From Nocardia amamiensis NBRC 102102 (GTDB lineage Bacteria > Actinomycetota > Actinomycetes > Mycobacteriales > Mycobacteriaceae), in assembly GCF_001612745.1 (NCBI RefSeq), contig NZ_BDBA01000146.1:1-33211 (forward strand): DNA of 33,211 nt, written 5' to 3'. Position 1 is the stretch's first letter. Every line of letters starts with the position of its first letter. A model generated the notes under the pieces. The model had not been told where the DNA came from. It worked only from the letters and a program-made list of their open reading frames with translations, and did no database searches. Shown here one piece after another: positions 8,870 to 16,399 of this stretch. Position numbers and translations under genes: made by a program.

Positions 8870-9337
8870 ATGAGTAGCACGACAATCGAAACGCACCAGG
8901 ACGCAAAGCCGCAGCGGCACAAGGTAACTGGCGACATGCACTTGGTGCTGCGCCGTGGTGACACCGTGCTCTACGGGCAGCGCTACAACACCGGGTTCGA
9001 GGACGGCGCATGGCACCTGCCCGCCGGCCACCTGGAGGCAGGCGAATCTGTCGTCACCGCGCTGATCCGCGAGGCGGCCGAGGAGATTGGCGTGACGATC
9101 AAGCCGGAGGACGTGCAGTTCAGCCACTTCATGCACAATTCCTCGTCGGGTGGCCGCATGGCTATCTTCTTCACCGTCACCAATTGGCAGGGTGAGCCGG
9201 AGAACCGTGAACCCGACAAGTGCAGCGCCCTCGACTGGTTCGCGCTCGACGCACCGCCGGATCGCATGATCGACTACTGCCGGACCGCAATGAAGCACAT
9301 CGCCGAGGGCACACCGTTCTCGGTCTACGGCTGGTAG
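8870..9337 (+). CDS. NUDIX hydrolase (first copy)
   Basis: A 155-residue protein with a canonical NUDIX box at residues 53-75 (G53, E59, R67, E68, E71, E72, G74 all in place). It therefore should hydrolyse a nucleoside diphosphate linked to another group with Mg2+. HLVLRRGDTVLYGQRYNTGFEDGAWHLPAGHLEAGE resembles small (d)NTP- or nucleotide-sugar-acting members. The start at 8870 is supported by AAAGGA about six bases upstream; the open frame extends further but without a ribosome site. The next gene begins 4 bases after the stop, so they form a pair. Third-position GC is visibly lower than in the exporter upstream, consistent with an acquired segment. The precise substrate is not readable. Confidence 0.9.
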   Translation: MSSTTIETHQDAKPQRHKVTGDMHLVLRRGDTVLYGQRYNTGFEDGAWHLPAGHLEAGESVVTALIREAAEEIGVTIKPEDVQFSHFMHNSSSGGRMAIFFTVTNWQGEPENREPDKCSALDWFALDAPPDRMIDYCRTAMKHIAEGTPFSVYGW

Positions 9338-9341
9338 TGCT

Positions 9342-9722
9342 ATGACGCTCCAGTCCGGCCCGGTGGTGTGCGCGGGCTACCTGGCGCTGGCGGAGCTGTG
9401 GAACCTGCCCCGATTTCCGGCAGCGAACCACGGGGCGGAGATCCGAGCTATTGAGTGGTCGGTAGCGGCCGACGGACCGATGACAGCGGCGGCGCTGGCA
9501 TCCCTGGGAGCGCCATCGTTGCTTATCTCCAATGACATCGGCGAGGACGAGCAAGGCCAGCACGTTCGCCGATGGCGGTCCGGATGGCCGATGCATCGTG
9601 GCATGCTGCTTGGATCGGCCAGCGGGGCGCTCCGGTGCGCACGACACCAGAATGCCCCGCTGCCGACCTTGGCTGAGCTGCAAGCGTTCATCGCCTCGCG
9701 CCCGCAATCCGTCGCCAGCTAG
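9342..9722 (+). CDS. Truncated PfkB-like sugar/nucleoside kinase N-terminus
   Basis: A 126-residue protein. Its first about 75 residues (VVCAGYLALAELWNLPRFP...EIRAIEWSVAADGPMTAAALASLGAPSLLISNDIGEDEQGQHV) match the start of PfkB/ribokinase-family kinases: first beta strand, lid region, Gly-rich and Ala-rich helix, then the D-x-x-G-x-x-V strand-turn. The remaining about 50 residues do not continue the fold, and the ATP-binding/catalytic C-terminal GAGD region is absent (family about 300 residues). It is likely a decayed or domain-only protein rather than an active kinase. It starts 4 bases after the NUDIX stop with no clear ribosome site, so it is probably coupled. Its stop overlaps the convergent cupin stop by 4 bases. 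Confidence 0.55.
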   Translation: MTLQSGPVVCAGYLALAELWNLPRFPAANHGAEIRAIEWSVAADGPMTAAALASLGAPSLLISNDIGEDEQGQHVRRWRSGWPMHRGMLLGSASGALRCARHQNAPLPTLAELQAFIASRPQSVAS

Positions 9723-10372
9723 AACAACTGCCACTCCTCCAGGCAGCCGATGAGTTCTTGCAGCCTGGCAGGCGTCATCCGCTTGCGGAGCGCATCTTCT
9801 GCCGATTCCTGTGTCGCGCCGTACTGCCACCACGCCTCGCCGGTCTTGCGGTCCATCACCAGGAACTTGTCCTTGACCGCCGGGCCGCGGATTACCAGCG
9901 ACACCGTGTAGGGCTCGGCCACGACAGCGTGAACCATCGTGTGGTGCAGGGCGTAGGTTGTGCCCACCGGCTCCTCACGTGCTTGCAACACCGGCAGTTT
10001 CATGGGCTCGATGTGCTCGTCTACCTCGGTATTCCCGAAGAGGTAGTGCCGGTACCGTCCGCGCAGGATGCGGCTGGCGTAGGACCAGCGGTGGTTGTGT
10101 GGCCGGTCGAAGTAGCCGGGCAGGAAGACGTGCAGCCGGATGCGCACGCCGTGATCGTCATCGGTGTGCAGCACGATCTTGCCGAGGATGTCGTAGTGCT
10201 CGCACAGAGCAAGCAGTTCCGGTCGATCGGGCAGCTGCTTCAGCCGCGTTCGCACGATCCGGGGTTCGGCGGCGAGTTCGTTCAAGGCTTCGCGGCAGTT
10301 GAGTTCGACGTCGTCGATGTCGTTCCAGTCGATCCAGCACAGATTTTCAGCGATCCGGTCCATGTCGTCCAT
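9719..10372 (-). CDS. Cupin-like protein of the radical SAM operon
   Basis: A 217-residue protein with a cupin motif-1-like segment at about 116-135: GYFDRPHNHRWSYASRILRG fits G-x5-H-x-H-...-G, but the glutamate metal ligand usually following the two histidines is replaced. A later HHTMVH could supply the motif-2 histidine. It may bind a metal and a small polar ligand, as dioxygenase- or isomerase-type cupins do; activity is unproven. The ATG at 10372 has GAGGAG four to five bases upstream and lies 8 bases after the radical SAM stop, so it is the third gene of that operon. I do not recognise a named family. Its joint occurrence with the radical SAM gene suggests it acts on the same substrate or product. 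Confidence 0.7.
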   Translation of the reverse strand: MDDMDRIAENLCWIDWNDIDDVELNCREALNELAAEPRIVRTRLKQLPDRPELLALCEHYDILGKIVLHTDDDHGVRIRLHVFLPGYFDRPHNHRWSYASRILRGRYRHYLFGNTEVDEHIEPMKLPVLQAREEPVGTTYALHHTMVHAVVAEPYTVSLVIRGPAVKDKFLVMDRKTGEAWWQYGATQESAEDALRKRMTPARLQELIGCLEEWQLF

Positions 10373-10380
10373 CGGTCTCC

Positions 10381-11520
10381 TCACTCTTCGGGTTTGGCGC
10401 TGGACTTCCAGAGGCGGCAGACCGGCACGATGTCGTCGTATGCCTCGCAGGAGGCTTTGCCCATCACCAGCTCCTCGGCGGGGCAGCCGCCCATGCAGGC
10501 GCTGGCTTTGCAGCCGCTGCAGGAGCTTTCCGCCAGTGCGCTGGTGAACAGGTCGAACTCGTTGGTGTTGTGGTTGAGCTGGACGTGCCCGTCGACCATC
10601 TGGGCGAAGTACAGGTCGGTGTCGAACAGGTATGAGCAGACGTAGCAGCGGCCGTCCGGGAAAATCGAGATCCGGTCCAAGGTCCGGCCGATGCACCCCT
10701 GGTAGCCCTCCGCCGCGTAGCGCTCTATCTGGTCGCGCCGGGCATAGGTCGGTTGGTACCAGACTCGTGTTCTATATTCCGGAGCAACCTGATTGAGGTT
10801 GTCGCAGAACGTCACCCATTCCGGCGGCGTCATCGCCATCTCGGCGTTGCCGTGGCCGGTGCCGATGGTCGAGAAGACGTGGAACTTCACCAGGCTGACA
10901 CCCAACAGGTCCGCAATGTCGAGCAGCTGCAACACATCTCGTTCGTTGGCCTTATTCACAGTGCAGATGATCCGGGTGTCGAAACCGCGCTCGGCCAGTT
11001 CGCGTGTGGTCTCCATCGCGTCGTCGAAAGTGCCGGCGCCGCGCACGGCATTGTGCGTCTCCCCGCTGCCACCGTCCAAGCTGACCTGTACGTACGCGAA
11101 GTCGTCCGGTCCCAGTTGCCGGAACTTCTTGAGCGCGGATTTCTGAGCATTCGTCGTGGTGATGACGTGCTCGTAGCCGAGCTGGCGGCTGAGTCGCACG
11201 GCTTCGCAGTAGTACGGATGCAGGGTCGGTTCGCCGCCGAGGAGGGTGAGCTTGCTGCCGCCCAACTTGCGCCAGGTGGTCAGTGTCTCAGCGATCTTCG
11301 GCAGTGGCATCTTGAGCGCCCGCTCCAGCCGCTCGCCCATGTAGCAGTGCTTGCAGCGCAGTTGGCAGGCTTCGGTGATGTAGAGGTAGACGTTACGGAA
11401 GCGGCCGTAGGCCACGCGGTCGATGCGTTCTGGCGCGGGGAGGTCGATCCGGCGCGGCATGCGGGCGTGGCCGTAGCCATCACCTCGGAGGCCGGGTGTT
11501 GGCAAGGGGACAGTCGTCAT
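10381..11520 (-). CDS. Radical SAM enzyme with SPASM-like auxiliary cluster domain
   Basis: A 379-residue radical SAM protein. Cys52-x3-Cys56-x2-Cys59 (EACQLRCKHCYMG) binds the [4Fe-4S] cluster that cleaves S-adenosylmethionine, GGEPT (95-99) contacts SAM, and VQVSLDGG is the later barrel strand. The C-terminal third holds nine cysteines (276, 292, 295, 334, 337, 342, 346, 358, 368) in a SPASM/twitch-like pattern for one or two auxiliary clusters, as in enzymes that modify peptides or other large substrates (anSME, PqqE, mycofactocin MftC). No RRE domain or precursor-peptide gene is evident nearby, and the neighbours (P-loop kinase, cupin) suggest a small-molecule or nucleotide substrate. The ATG overlaps the kinase stop as ATGA, so it is translationally coupled. 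Confidence 0.88.
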   Translation of the reverse strand: MTTVPLPTPGLRGDGYGHARMPRRIDLPAPERIDRVAYGRFRNVYLYITEACQLRCKHCYMGERLERALKMPLPKIAETLTTWRKLGGSKLTLLGGEPTLHPYYCEAVRLSRQLGYEHVITTTNAQKSALKKFRQLGPDDFAYVQVSLDGGSGETHNAVRGAGTFDDAMETTRELAERGFDTRIICTVNKANERDVLQLLDIADLLGVSLVKFHVFSTIGTGHGNAEMAMTPPEWVTFCDNLNQVAPEYRTRVWYQPTYARRDQIERYAAEGYQGCIGRTLDRISIFPDGRCYVCSYLFDTDLYFAQMVDGHVQLNHNTNEFDLFTSALAESSCSGCKASACMGGCPAEELVMGKASCEAYDDIVPVCRLWKSSAKPEE

Positions 11521-12200
11521 AGTGATCTACTCCGTGAGATAAGAAGCGGCGCAAGCAGTTCTGCTGCTCCGTCGATCGTGTTGGTGGTGTCGAGCTGGGT
11601 GACGGCGATCCCGGAGTCGGTAAAGCCCGCTCGGATTCCGGCTGCCGTGTGGTGGTAGCGCTGCATCCGGGCTTTGAGCAGCCGGGGTGAATCACCACGG
11701 CGGGGATGCAGGAGGCCGCCGCAGTGGGCGCACTGCCACGGGTCGTCGTTGCTCGGAATCGCTGGCAACCGCGGATCGGAGATCGGGTCGCGCTCGCAGC
11801 GGTGGCAGACCTTGCGATTTCTGGCCCGCTGCTTGAGCGTCTTCGCGTCCGTGACCACTTCAATCGCCTCGATATGTGGCGTCGGCGTCAGCATGCACAG
11901 CACCGTGAGGAGTTGGTCGGCCTGGCTGGCAGAGCCCGGAAAGTTGTCGAGCAGGACGGTATGGACGTCCAGGTCGTCGTGGGCAGCGTTGAAGTAGGAG
12001 CGCAGCGCCTTGGCCACGGTGAACTCGTCGATCCAGCCGAGTTGTTCGCTGCTGGTCGCCGTCGCGGCCAGCACCTCCTTGGAGACGTGTTCGCGCAGCC
12101 GGAATACTCGGCGACCTGATGTCGATCCGAGACGCAGTGTCAGGGTCGTTTTGCCTGCGGCTGGTGGCCCGAAAATCGGAACGACGAGGGTCAATGCCAC
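11517..12200 (-). CDS. Adenylate-kinase-like P-loop kinase with zinc-finger lid
   Basis: A 227-residue protein. GPPAAGKTT (11-19) is the Walker A loop, LLDNFPGSASQADQL (83-97) matches the adenylate kinase core LDGFPRT...Q strand-turn, and Cys132-x2-Cys135 ... Cys157-x2-Cys160 form the four-cysteine zinc lid of Gram-positive-type adenylate kinases. RGDSPRLLKARMQRYHH follows as the Arg-rich closing helix. It is most likely a nucleoside- or small-molecule phosphotransferase rather than the housekeeping adenylate kinase. Length and fold fit, but the divergent N-terminal GSTSGR segment and the operon with a radical SAM enzyme point to a special substrate. The start is GTG at 12200, with AAAGGGG about 7 bases upstream. 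It is first gene of the kinase-radical SAM-cupin operon and divergent from the XRE regulator. Confidence 0.8.
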   Translation of the reverse strand: MALTLVVPIFGPPAAGKTTLTLRLGSTSGRRVFRLREHVSKEVLAATATSSEQLGWIDEFTVAKALRSYFNAAHDDLDVHTVLLDNFPGSASQADQLLTVLCMLTPTPHIEAIEVVTDAKTLKQRARNRKVCHRCERDPISDPRLPAIPSNDDPWQCAHCGGLLHPRRGDSPRLLKARMQRYHHTAAGIRAGFTDSGIAVTQLDTTNTIDGAAELLAPLLISRSRSL

Positions 12201-12281
12201 GGCTTACCCCTTTCCCTAGTGGACTTTTGGGTGACTGGCTAAGGGTCAGCCGACTGCGCGAAAACGACCACGACGCGGGGG

Positions 12282-12307
12282 TATACGCGGTATGTATGAA
12301 ACGTATA
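12282..12307. promoter_or_regulatory. Inverted repeat between kinase operon and regulator
   Basis: TATACG (12282-12287) and CGTATA (12302-12307) are perfect 6-bp arms with a 14-base centre in the divergent intergenic region. The AT-rich arms could overlap a promoter -10 region and act as an operator for the XRE-type protein encoded at 12391. Confidence 0.4.
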
Positions 12308-12321
12308 ACGGCCAATGCAAA

Positions 12322-12348
12322 GCCCTGGTACGGTCACGCGACCAGGGC
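12322..12348. promoter_or_regulatory. GCCCTGGT/ACCAGGGC inverted repeat before the regulator gene
   Basis: Perfect 8-bp arms (12322-12329 and 12341-12348) with an 11-base loop lie about 43 bases upstream of the XRE gene start. It could be an autoregulatory operator or a leader hairpin. The spacing between arm centres (19 bp) is a little short of two DNA turns. Confidence 0.45.
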
Positions 12349-12390
12349 AAACGGCGCACCAACGCCCAAGAGAACCCAGGGGAACAGAGC

Positions 12391-13830
12391 ATGAAACGGG
12401 CATTTCAGGAGCAGCGCTACTGCGCCCGATGTGGTTCCAGGTTGAATCGCTACAACCCCGAACCTCTTTGCGCCCCTTGCGAATCTGCATCTCGCGGTGA
12501 GCGGCAACAACCGCCGAGCGTTTCTAGCGACTTTTGGCATACCGACCAGATCCGTGATGCCCTCGCGACCTGGCACATGGGCCGAGTGATCTTCGCCTAT
12601 CGGACGCATCCGTACCACGGTCGACCACTGCCGCAGGAGCTTGTTGCCAATTGGCTCGAACTGACCCAGGCGCAGCTCAGCCGCATCGAGAAAGGGCCGG
12701 CGCCCGAACAGCTCTCGAAGTTGGTGCGGTGGGCACAGATCCTCGGCATCCCGAACGACCTGCTGTGGTTCAAAGTGCCACCGCCCGTCGACGGTGTGGC
12801 GGCAGCGCAGCCAGCCGACTCTAGTGGGGCTGGTGAGAATGATCTACTGCTGGCTCGCTGGTTGGCGTCGGATGGAGCCGATGCACCTCCGGTAGGTAGT
12901 GCCGACGAGTTGAAACGCATCGGCGCGGCGCTGGACAACGCGCACCGCTACTTCGACGGACCGGTGGTGGATTTTTTCCGCCATCAGCTCGTCCGATGCA
13001 AGGCGGACGATGGCACTCTTGGCCCTGCGGCGGCGCTCCCGTTGGTTCTGGGTGTGCTCGGGGCCATTCGCCGGCATAGCCGCGATGCCAAGCCCGAGAT
13101 TCGCCGTCAGCTACTGGAGGTCGGGGCTGATGGTGCCGAGTTTGCGGGCTGGCTCTACCGAGATCTGCACGATCCGCTGACCGCGACGTTCCTGTATGAC
13201 CGCGCGATGGAGTGGGCGCAGGCCGCGGGCAGCTTGCCGCTCCAGGGCTACGTGCTGCTCAAGAAATCCCAAATGGCGTACGACACAAAGGACGCGGGCA
13301 CCGTGATGTCTTTGGCGCAGGCCGCCAGAACCGGACCGTGGCAACTCCCGCCCCGTGCCCAGGCCGAGGTGGTACAGCAGGAAGCGCTGGGCCTTGCTAT
13401 GACCGGCGAACCGCTGGCCGCGGTCGAACAGAATCTCGGCCATGCTCAGCAGTTGTTATCTGCTGCCGAGGATGCCGATGGTGATGCGCTCGGGGCCTAC
13501 TTCGATCAGAGCACGCTGCTCGTGCGCTCGGCCTGTTGTTATACCGACGCGGGCAAGCCGCACCAGGCTGTGCAGCTGTTCGGTGATGTGCTGGCGGGCG
13601 GCACCCTCTCCAAGCGCGACAGCGGCCTGTTCGGGGCTCGGCAGGCCAAGGCGCTGGCGCTCGGCGGTGAACCTGATGAAGCAGCGACCGTTGCCGCCAC
13701 GGCGGTGACTGTCGCCAGGGAGACCAGATCCGAGCGCACGATGAATGTGGTGGTGGAGGTCGTTCGGGCGCTTGACCCGTGGCGCAACCGGCCGAGTGTC
13801 CGGATGCTCAACGACGTCCTAATGCCGTAG
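12391..13830 (+). CDS. XRE-type regulator with N-terminal zinc ribbon and TPR-like C-terminus
   Basis: A 479-residue protein. Residues 11-30 carry Cys11-x2-Cys14 ... Cys27-x2-Cys30, a small zinc ribbon. Residues about 52-118 form a Cro/C1-type helix-turn-helix (ELVANWLELTQAQLSRIEKGPAPEQLSKLVRWAQILGIP). The remaining about 340 residues are Ala/Leu-rich helices with AQAAGSLPLQGYVLLKKSQMAYD-type repeats, as in the TPR-like regulators common in actinomycetes. The ATG at 12391 has AGGGGA about 7 bases upstream; in-frame upstream starts lack a site. It is divergent from the kinase-radical SAM-cupin operon and is its likely regulator, sensing a peptide or small ligand through the helical domain. Its 3' end overlaps the convergent hydrolase by 12 bases. 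Confidence 0.82.
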   Translation: MKRAFQEQRYCARCGSRLNRYNPEPLCAPCESASRGERQQPPSVSSDFWHTDQIRDALATWHMGRVIFAYRTHPYHGRPLPQELVANWLELTQAQLSRIEKGPAPEQLSKLVRWAQILGIPNDLLWFKVPPPVDGVAAAQPADSSGAGENDLLLARWLASDGADAPPVGSADELKRIGAALDNAHRYFDGPVVDFFRHQLVRCKADDGTLGPAAALPLVLGVLGAIRRHSRDAKPEIRRQLLEVGADGAEFAGWLYRDLHDPLTATFLYDRAMEWAQAAGSLPLQGYVLLKKSQMAYDTKDAGTVMSLAQAARTGPWQLPPRAQAEVVQQEALGLAMTGEPLAAVEQNLGHAQQLLSAAEDADGDALGAYFDQSTLLVRSACCYTDAGKPHQAVQLFGDVLAGGTLSKRDSGLFGARQAKALALGGEPDEAATVAATAVTVARETRSERTMNVVVEVVRALDPWRNRPSVRMLNDVLMP

Positions 13831-14715
13831 CCACTGCGCCACGATGCCGATGACCTCGGCTTGGTATTCCTGGCTCTTGGGATTGAGGTATTGCGGATCA
13901 TCATGGACGGCGAAGCCGTGCTGTGAACCGTCGATCTCCACAAGTTCGACAGGTGCGGTGAACTGGGCGACCGCGGCGCGCGAGCCGTCGATCGGCACCA
14001 GCGTGTCGGCGTTACCGTGGACGATGAGAGTCGGCGTCTTGATCTCGCCAAGCACCTCGTTCGGCTTCAACCAGAACACTTCGTTCAGGAGCGGGCGGCC
14101 GTGCTTGAGCGTCGGTGTGAACTGAATGGCACCAGTCTCGTTCAGCTCGCGGGCGGCTTCGTCGTTGATGACGTTGTCCGTCCAGTACGGCCGGGTGTCG
14201 ATGGTCCGCTCCTTGTAGTCGAACTGCGGATTGAGCAGCACCAGCCGCGCCAGTTCGTCCGGGCGCTTGGCGGCGTAGTAGCCGCAGATGCCACCGCCGA
14301 AGCTCGCACCCAGGAGGCTCAGCTCGTCAGCGCCCGTGGCCTCTCGGAGGTGCGCCAGACTGACGCGGATGTCGTTCAGGATGGTGGAAAGCGTCAGCTC
14401 CTCTTGTCGGCCCTCGCTCTCGCCATGACCACGAAGATCGAAGCGGAGCGAGGCGATGCCTACATCGGCCAGGCCCGCGGCCAGGCGAGCGAAGAAGCCG
14501 CCCTCCTCGCGGGTGACGCCCCCGCCGTGTACCAGCAGGACGGCACGCGCCGCTGGCTGCTCGGGAGTGGCGAGGGTAGCTGCAAGGTGGAGGCCGTCGA
14601 GTGTGCGGATTCGGGTGGTGGCGCTGGCTGAGGGCACTGGATCAGTGAAGCAGAGGTGCGCACCCGCGACCAGGCGGCGCTCACAATGTAGGACGACAGC
14701 GCAGATCCGCACCAC
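13819..14715 (-). CDS. Alpha/beta hydrolase (serine esterase/peptidase-like)
   Basis: A 298-residue alpha/beta hydrolase. LLVHGGGV (61-68) is the oxyanion-hole strand turn, RFDLRGHGES the second strand, LLGASFGGG has the nucleophile Ser138 in a G-x-S-x-G elbow, GNADTLVP the acid Asp237 and DGSQHGF the base His266. It probably hydrolyses an ester, thioester or amide; S9-like and Hydrolase_4 relatives are common. The first about 33 residues do not look like the fold and no ribosome site is visible at the GTG at 14715, so a shorter start such as the GTG at 14637 is equally possible. It converges on the XRE regulator with a 12-base overlap. A role with the radical SAM cluster is unproven. Confidence 0.8.
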   Translation of the reverse strand: MVRICAVVLHCERRLVAGAHLCFTDPVPSASATTRIRTLDGLHLAATLATPEQPAARAVLLVHGGGVTREEGGFFARLAAGLADVGIASLRFDLRGHGESEGRQEELTLSTILNDIRVSLAHLREATGADELSLLGASFGGGICGYYAAKRPDELARLVLLNPQFDYKERTIDTRPYWTDNVINDEAARELNETGAIQFTPTLKHGRPLLNEVFWLKPNEVLGEIKTPTLIVHGNADTLVPIDGSRAAVAQFTAPVELVEIDGSQHGFAVHDDPQYLNPKSQEYQAEVIGIVAQWLRH

Positions 14716-14908
14716 GGCGCGGATTTCGCCCTGTGTCGCCCGACAGGCCCCGTGTGGGGTTTTGGGAGGCCATTCGGGCGCGTGTAGGCCCCTCAGCCCC
14801 GTTCCGGGCGCAGGTGGCGGGCAACGTGGTGCGTTCTACAACAGGAAACTTGGTGCCATGGCGGTGCCATCCATAGCGCGCGGCCAGTGTCTCGGTATGT
14901 CGCTCCGG
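14716..14908. other. Intergenic stretch between hydrolase and GntR module
   Basis: No convincing coding or RNA gene here. Together with the short putative ORF at 14909-15037 it makes a roughly 320-bp gap behind the GntR gene. Frames are short or Arg-rich, and I find no tRNA remnant or clear attachment site. Confidence 0.4.
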
Positions 14909-15037
14909 TCATCGTCGCGCCCGACGCGCCGCCCGATCGGACGATTGAGCCCGGTATGCGGGTCCGTGGACCTCGGCCATCCCGATCACCCGGCGCATCG
15001 GCGGCCACGGCGAAGGCGGCTGTGCCGTCGGGGTCAT
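14909..15037 (-). CDS. Possible small protein coupled to the GntR gene
   Basis: A 42-codon frame (MTPTAQPPSPWPPMRRV...) whose ATG overlaps the GntR stop as ATGA, the coupling pattern of a real second gene. It is Pro- and Arg-rich, has no recognised domain and no strong ribosome site. It may be a remnant or a chance frame. Confidence 0.25.
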   Translation of the reverse strand: MTPTAQPPSPWPPMRRVIGMAEVHGPAYRAQSSDRAARRARR

Positions 15038-15831
15038 CCCCAGTACTCGCCGCGCTTTTTCCGCTCTTCCACATCGGCGAGGTATGCGCTCGCGACCTTG
15101 ATCGTGTCGCACATCTCCACCGCGACGTCATCGGTGTCGTAGGCAGTGCGGACGAGGGTGATCACCGGAGTCCGATCACCGATCTCGAGCTCGCGCCGCT
15201 CATCCGGGGTGGGCATTCGCGCGCCGACTTCCTCAGTGAAACGCTTGAGAACATGCCCGCCCTCCTCGAGTCGGGCGTAGATGCCGCCCGGTCCAGGATC
15301 AGGACGCTCGATCGGCGTCCCGGCAGCGAAGGCAAGCGGAATGTAGGAGGTCGCGATCTCCACCGGCTGCCCGTTGGCAAGGTAGCGCCGGGTCCGGACG
15401 ACGACATCGGTCCCCGGATCGACGCGCAAGCGCTCCGCTACAGATAGTCCGGCCGCAGAGCGACCGACCTGGATGTGATCGACTGCTGGGCTGAAACCCG
15501 ACTTTTCCGCCTCGACCGTGAACGCCGCTTTTCCGCCCGCGCGATGCTTGCGAGCGAACCGATCGGACGCCAATCGGCGGATCGGCGGATTCGCCCGAAC
15601 GAATACACCTCGGCCCTGCTGCGCGTACACCAGCCCCTCGCTCCGCAACTCCTGCACGGCCTGTCGCACGGTCATTCGCGCCACACCGAAGTGCCCGATC
15701 AGCTCAGCTTCGGACGGCAACTGATCGCCGGGGGCCAACCGAGCCGCCGAGATCGCCTCACGCAACAGATCAGCGATCTGACGGTACGGCGCCCGTGGAT
15801 CAGTACGATCAACTGCTCCGAGTGGGAACAT
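15034..15831 (-). CDS. GntR-family repressor, HutC/UTRA subfamily
   Basis: A 265-residue regulator. Residues about 13-75 are the winged helix of the GntR family (PYRQIADLLREAI...GDQLPSEAELIGHFGVARMTVRQAVQELRSEGLV). Residues about 95-255 are a UTRA ligand-binding domain (ending ITLVRTAYDTDDVAVEMCDTIKVAS). The ATG at 15831 has GAAGGGG four bases upstream. It is divergent from a NUDIX gene, 91 bases apart. In actinomycete integrative elements such as pSAM2, a GntR-type repressor (KorSA) and a NUDIX protein (Pif) belong to the same regulatory/transfer-control module, so this pair looks like a remnant of such an element. Alternatively it may be a chromosomal metabolic repressor. The shared motif at 15861 and 16527 is a candidate operator. 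Confidence 0.9.
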   Translation of the reverse strand: MFPLGAVDRTDPRAPYRQIADLLREAISAARLAPGDQLPSEAELIGHFGVARMTVRQAVQELRSEGLVYAQQGRGVFVRANPPIRRLASDRFARKHRAGGKAAFTVEAEKSGFSPAVDHIQVGRSAAGLSVAERLRVDPGTDVVVRTRRYLANGQPVEIATSYIPLAFAAGTPIERPDPGPGGIYARLEEGGHVLKRFTEEVGARMPTPDERRELEIGDRTPVITLVRTAYDTDDVAVEMCDTIKVASAYLADVEERKKRGEYWG

Positions 15832-15860
15832 CGGACCCCTTCAACGACTAATATGCCCAG

Positions 15861-15871
15861 ACAACTAGCTT
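15861..15871. promoter_or_regulatory. Candidate GntR operator, copy 1
   Basis: ACAACTAGCTT, embedded in AGACAACTAGCTTAGGC, lies between the divergent GntR and NUDIX genes. An exact copy of the 11-mer occurs at 16527-16537. TAGGCT at 15871-15876 would be an acceptable actinobacterial -10 for the NUDIX gene, so a repressor bound here would block it. Confidence 0.4.
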
Positions 15872-15922
15872 AGGCTGTGCCCGTACCGGACTGCCCGAAC
15901 AGCGAAACCAGTGGGAGCACGG

Positions 15923-16399
15923 ATGGCGGATCTGCCCAAGCATTCGGTCAGCGTCTCTGGCATCGTCACCGATGCTGACAATCGCGTGCTCGTCATACGC
16001 CGCGCGGACAACGGTCGCTGGGAAGCCCCCGGCGGAGTACTCGAGCTCGGCGAAAGCCTCGAGGATGGAGTCCGTCGAGAGGTCGCCGAGGAAACGGGAA
16101 TCAGAGTCCGCGTCGACCGGCTCACCGGCGCGTACAAGAATCTCGCCGGCGGAATCGTCGCACTCGTCTTCCGCTGCACCGCCCAAGAGGGAGCAGCACA
16201 CCCCACCGATGAGGCACACGAGGTCAGGTGGATGACGCCAGCCGAAATCCGCGCCGCAATGGTGCCCGCATTCGCAATCCGGGTCCTGGACGCCCTCGAA
16301 GAGGGCCAGCCGCGGGTACGTAGCCACGACGGAATCAATCTCATGGACTCGGACCCGGGTCGACTCGAATCGACGACGCAGGGAAAGAAGCTGCCGTGA
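15923..16399 (+). CDS. NUDIX hydrolase (second copy), Pif-like by context
   Basis: A 158-residue NUDIX protein with a complete box at residues 38-60 (G38, E44, R52, E53, E56, E57, G59). The surrounding SVSGIVTDADNRVLVIRRADNGRWEAPGG is typical of the small MutT-like group. It should cleave a nucleoside diphosphate derivative. ATG at 15923 is chosen because GGGAG lies five bases before it; an upstream GTG at 15911 overlaps that site. Divergent from the GntR repressor. In pSAM2 the Pif NUDIX protein inhibits redundant conjugal transfer between cells carrying the element; whether this one does is only inferred from its neighbour. No transfer gene is seen here. Confidence 0.88.
   Translation: MADLPKHSVSVSGIVTDADNRVLVIRRADNGRWEAPGGVLELGESLEDGVRREVAEETGIRVRVDRLTGAYKNLAGGIVALVFRCTAQEGAAHPTDEAHEVRWMTPAEIRAAMVPAFAIRVLDALEEGQPRVRSHDGINLMDSDPGRLESTTQGKKLP

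Noticed and set aside
9719..10696. Extending the cupin gene upstream to 10696
   Set aside because: The extension reads antiparallel through the radical SAM 3' end in another frame; the ATG at 10372 has a good ribosome site right after the radical SAM stop.
9723..12200. Radical SAM operon as a RiPP cluster
   Set aside because: No precursor-like small gene or RRE domain was seen between or around the genes; kept only as an alternative.
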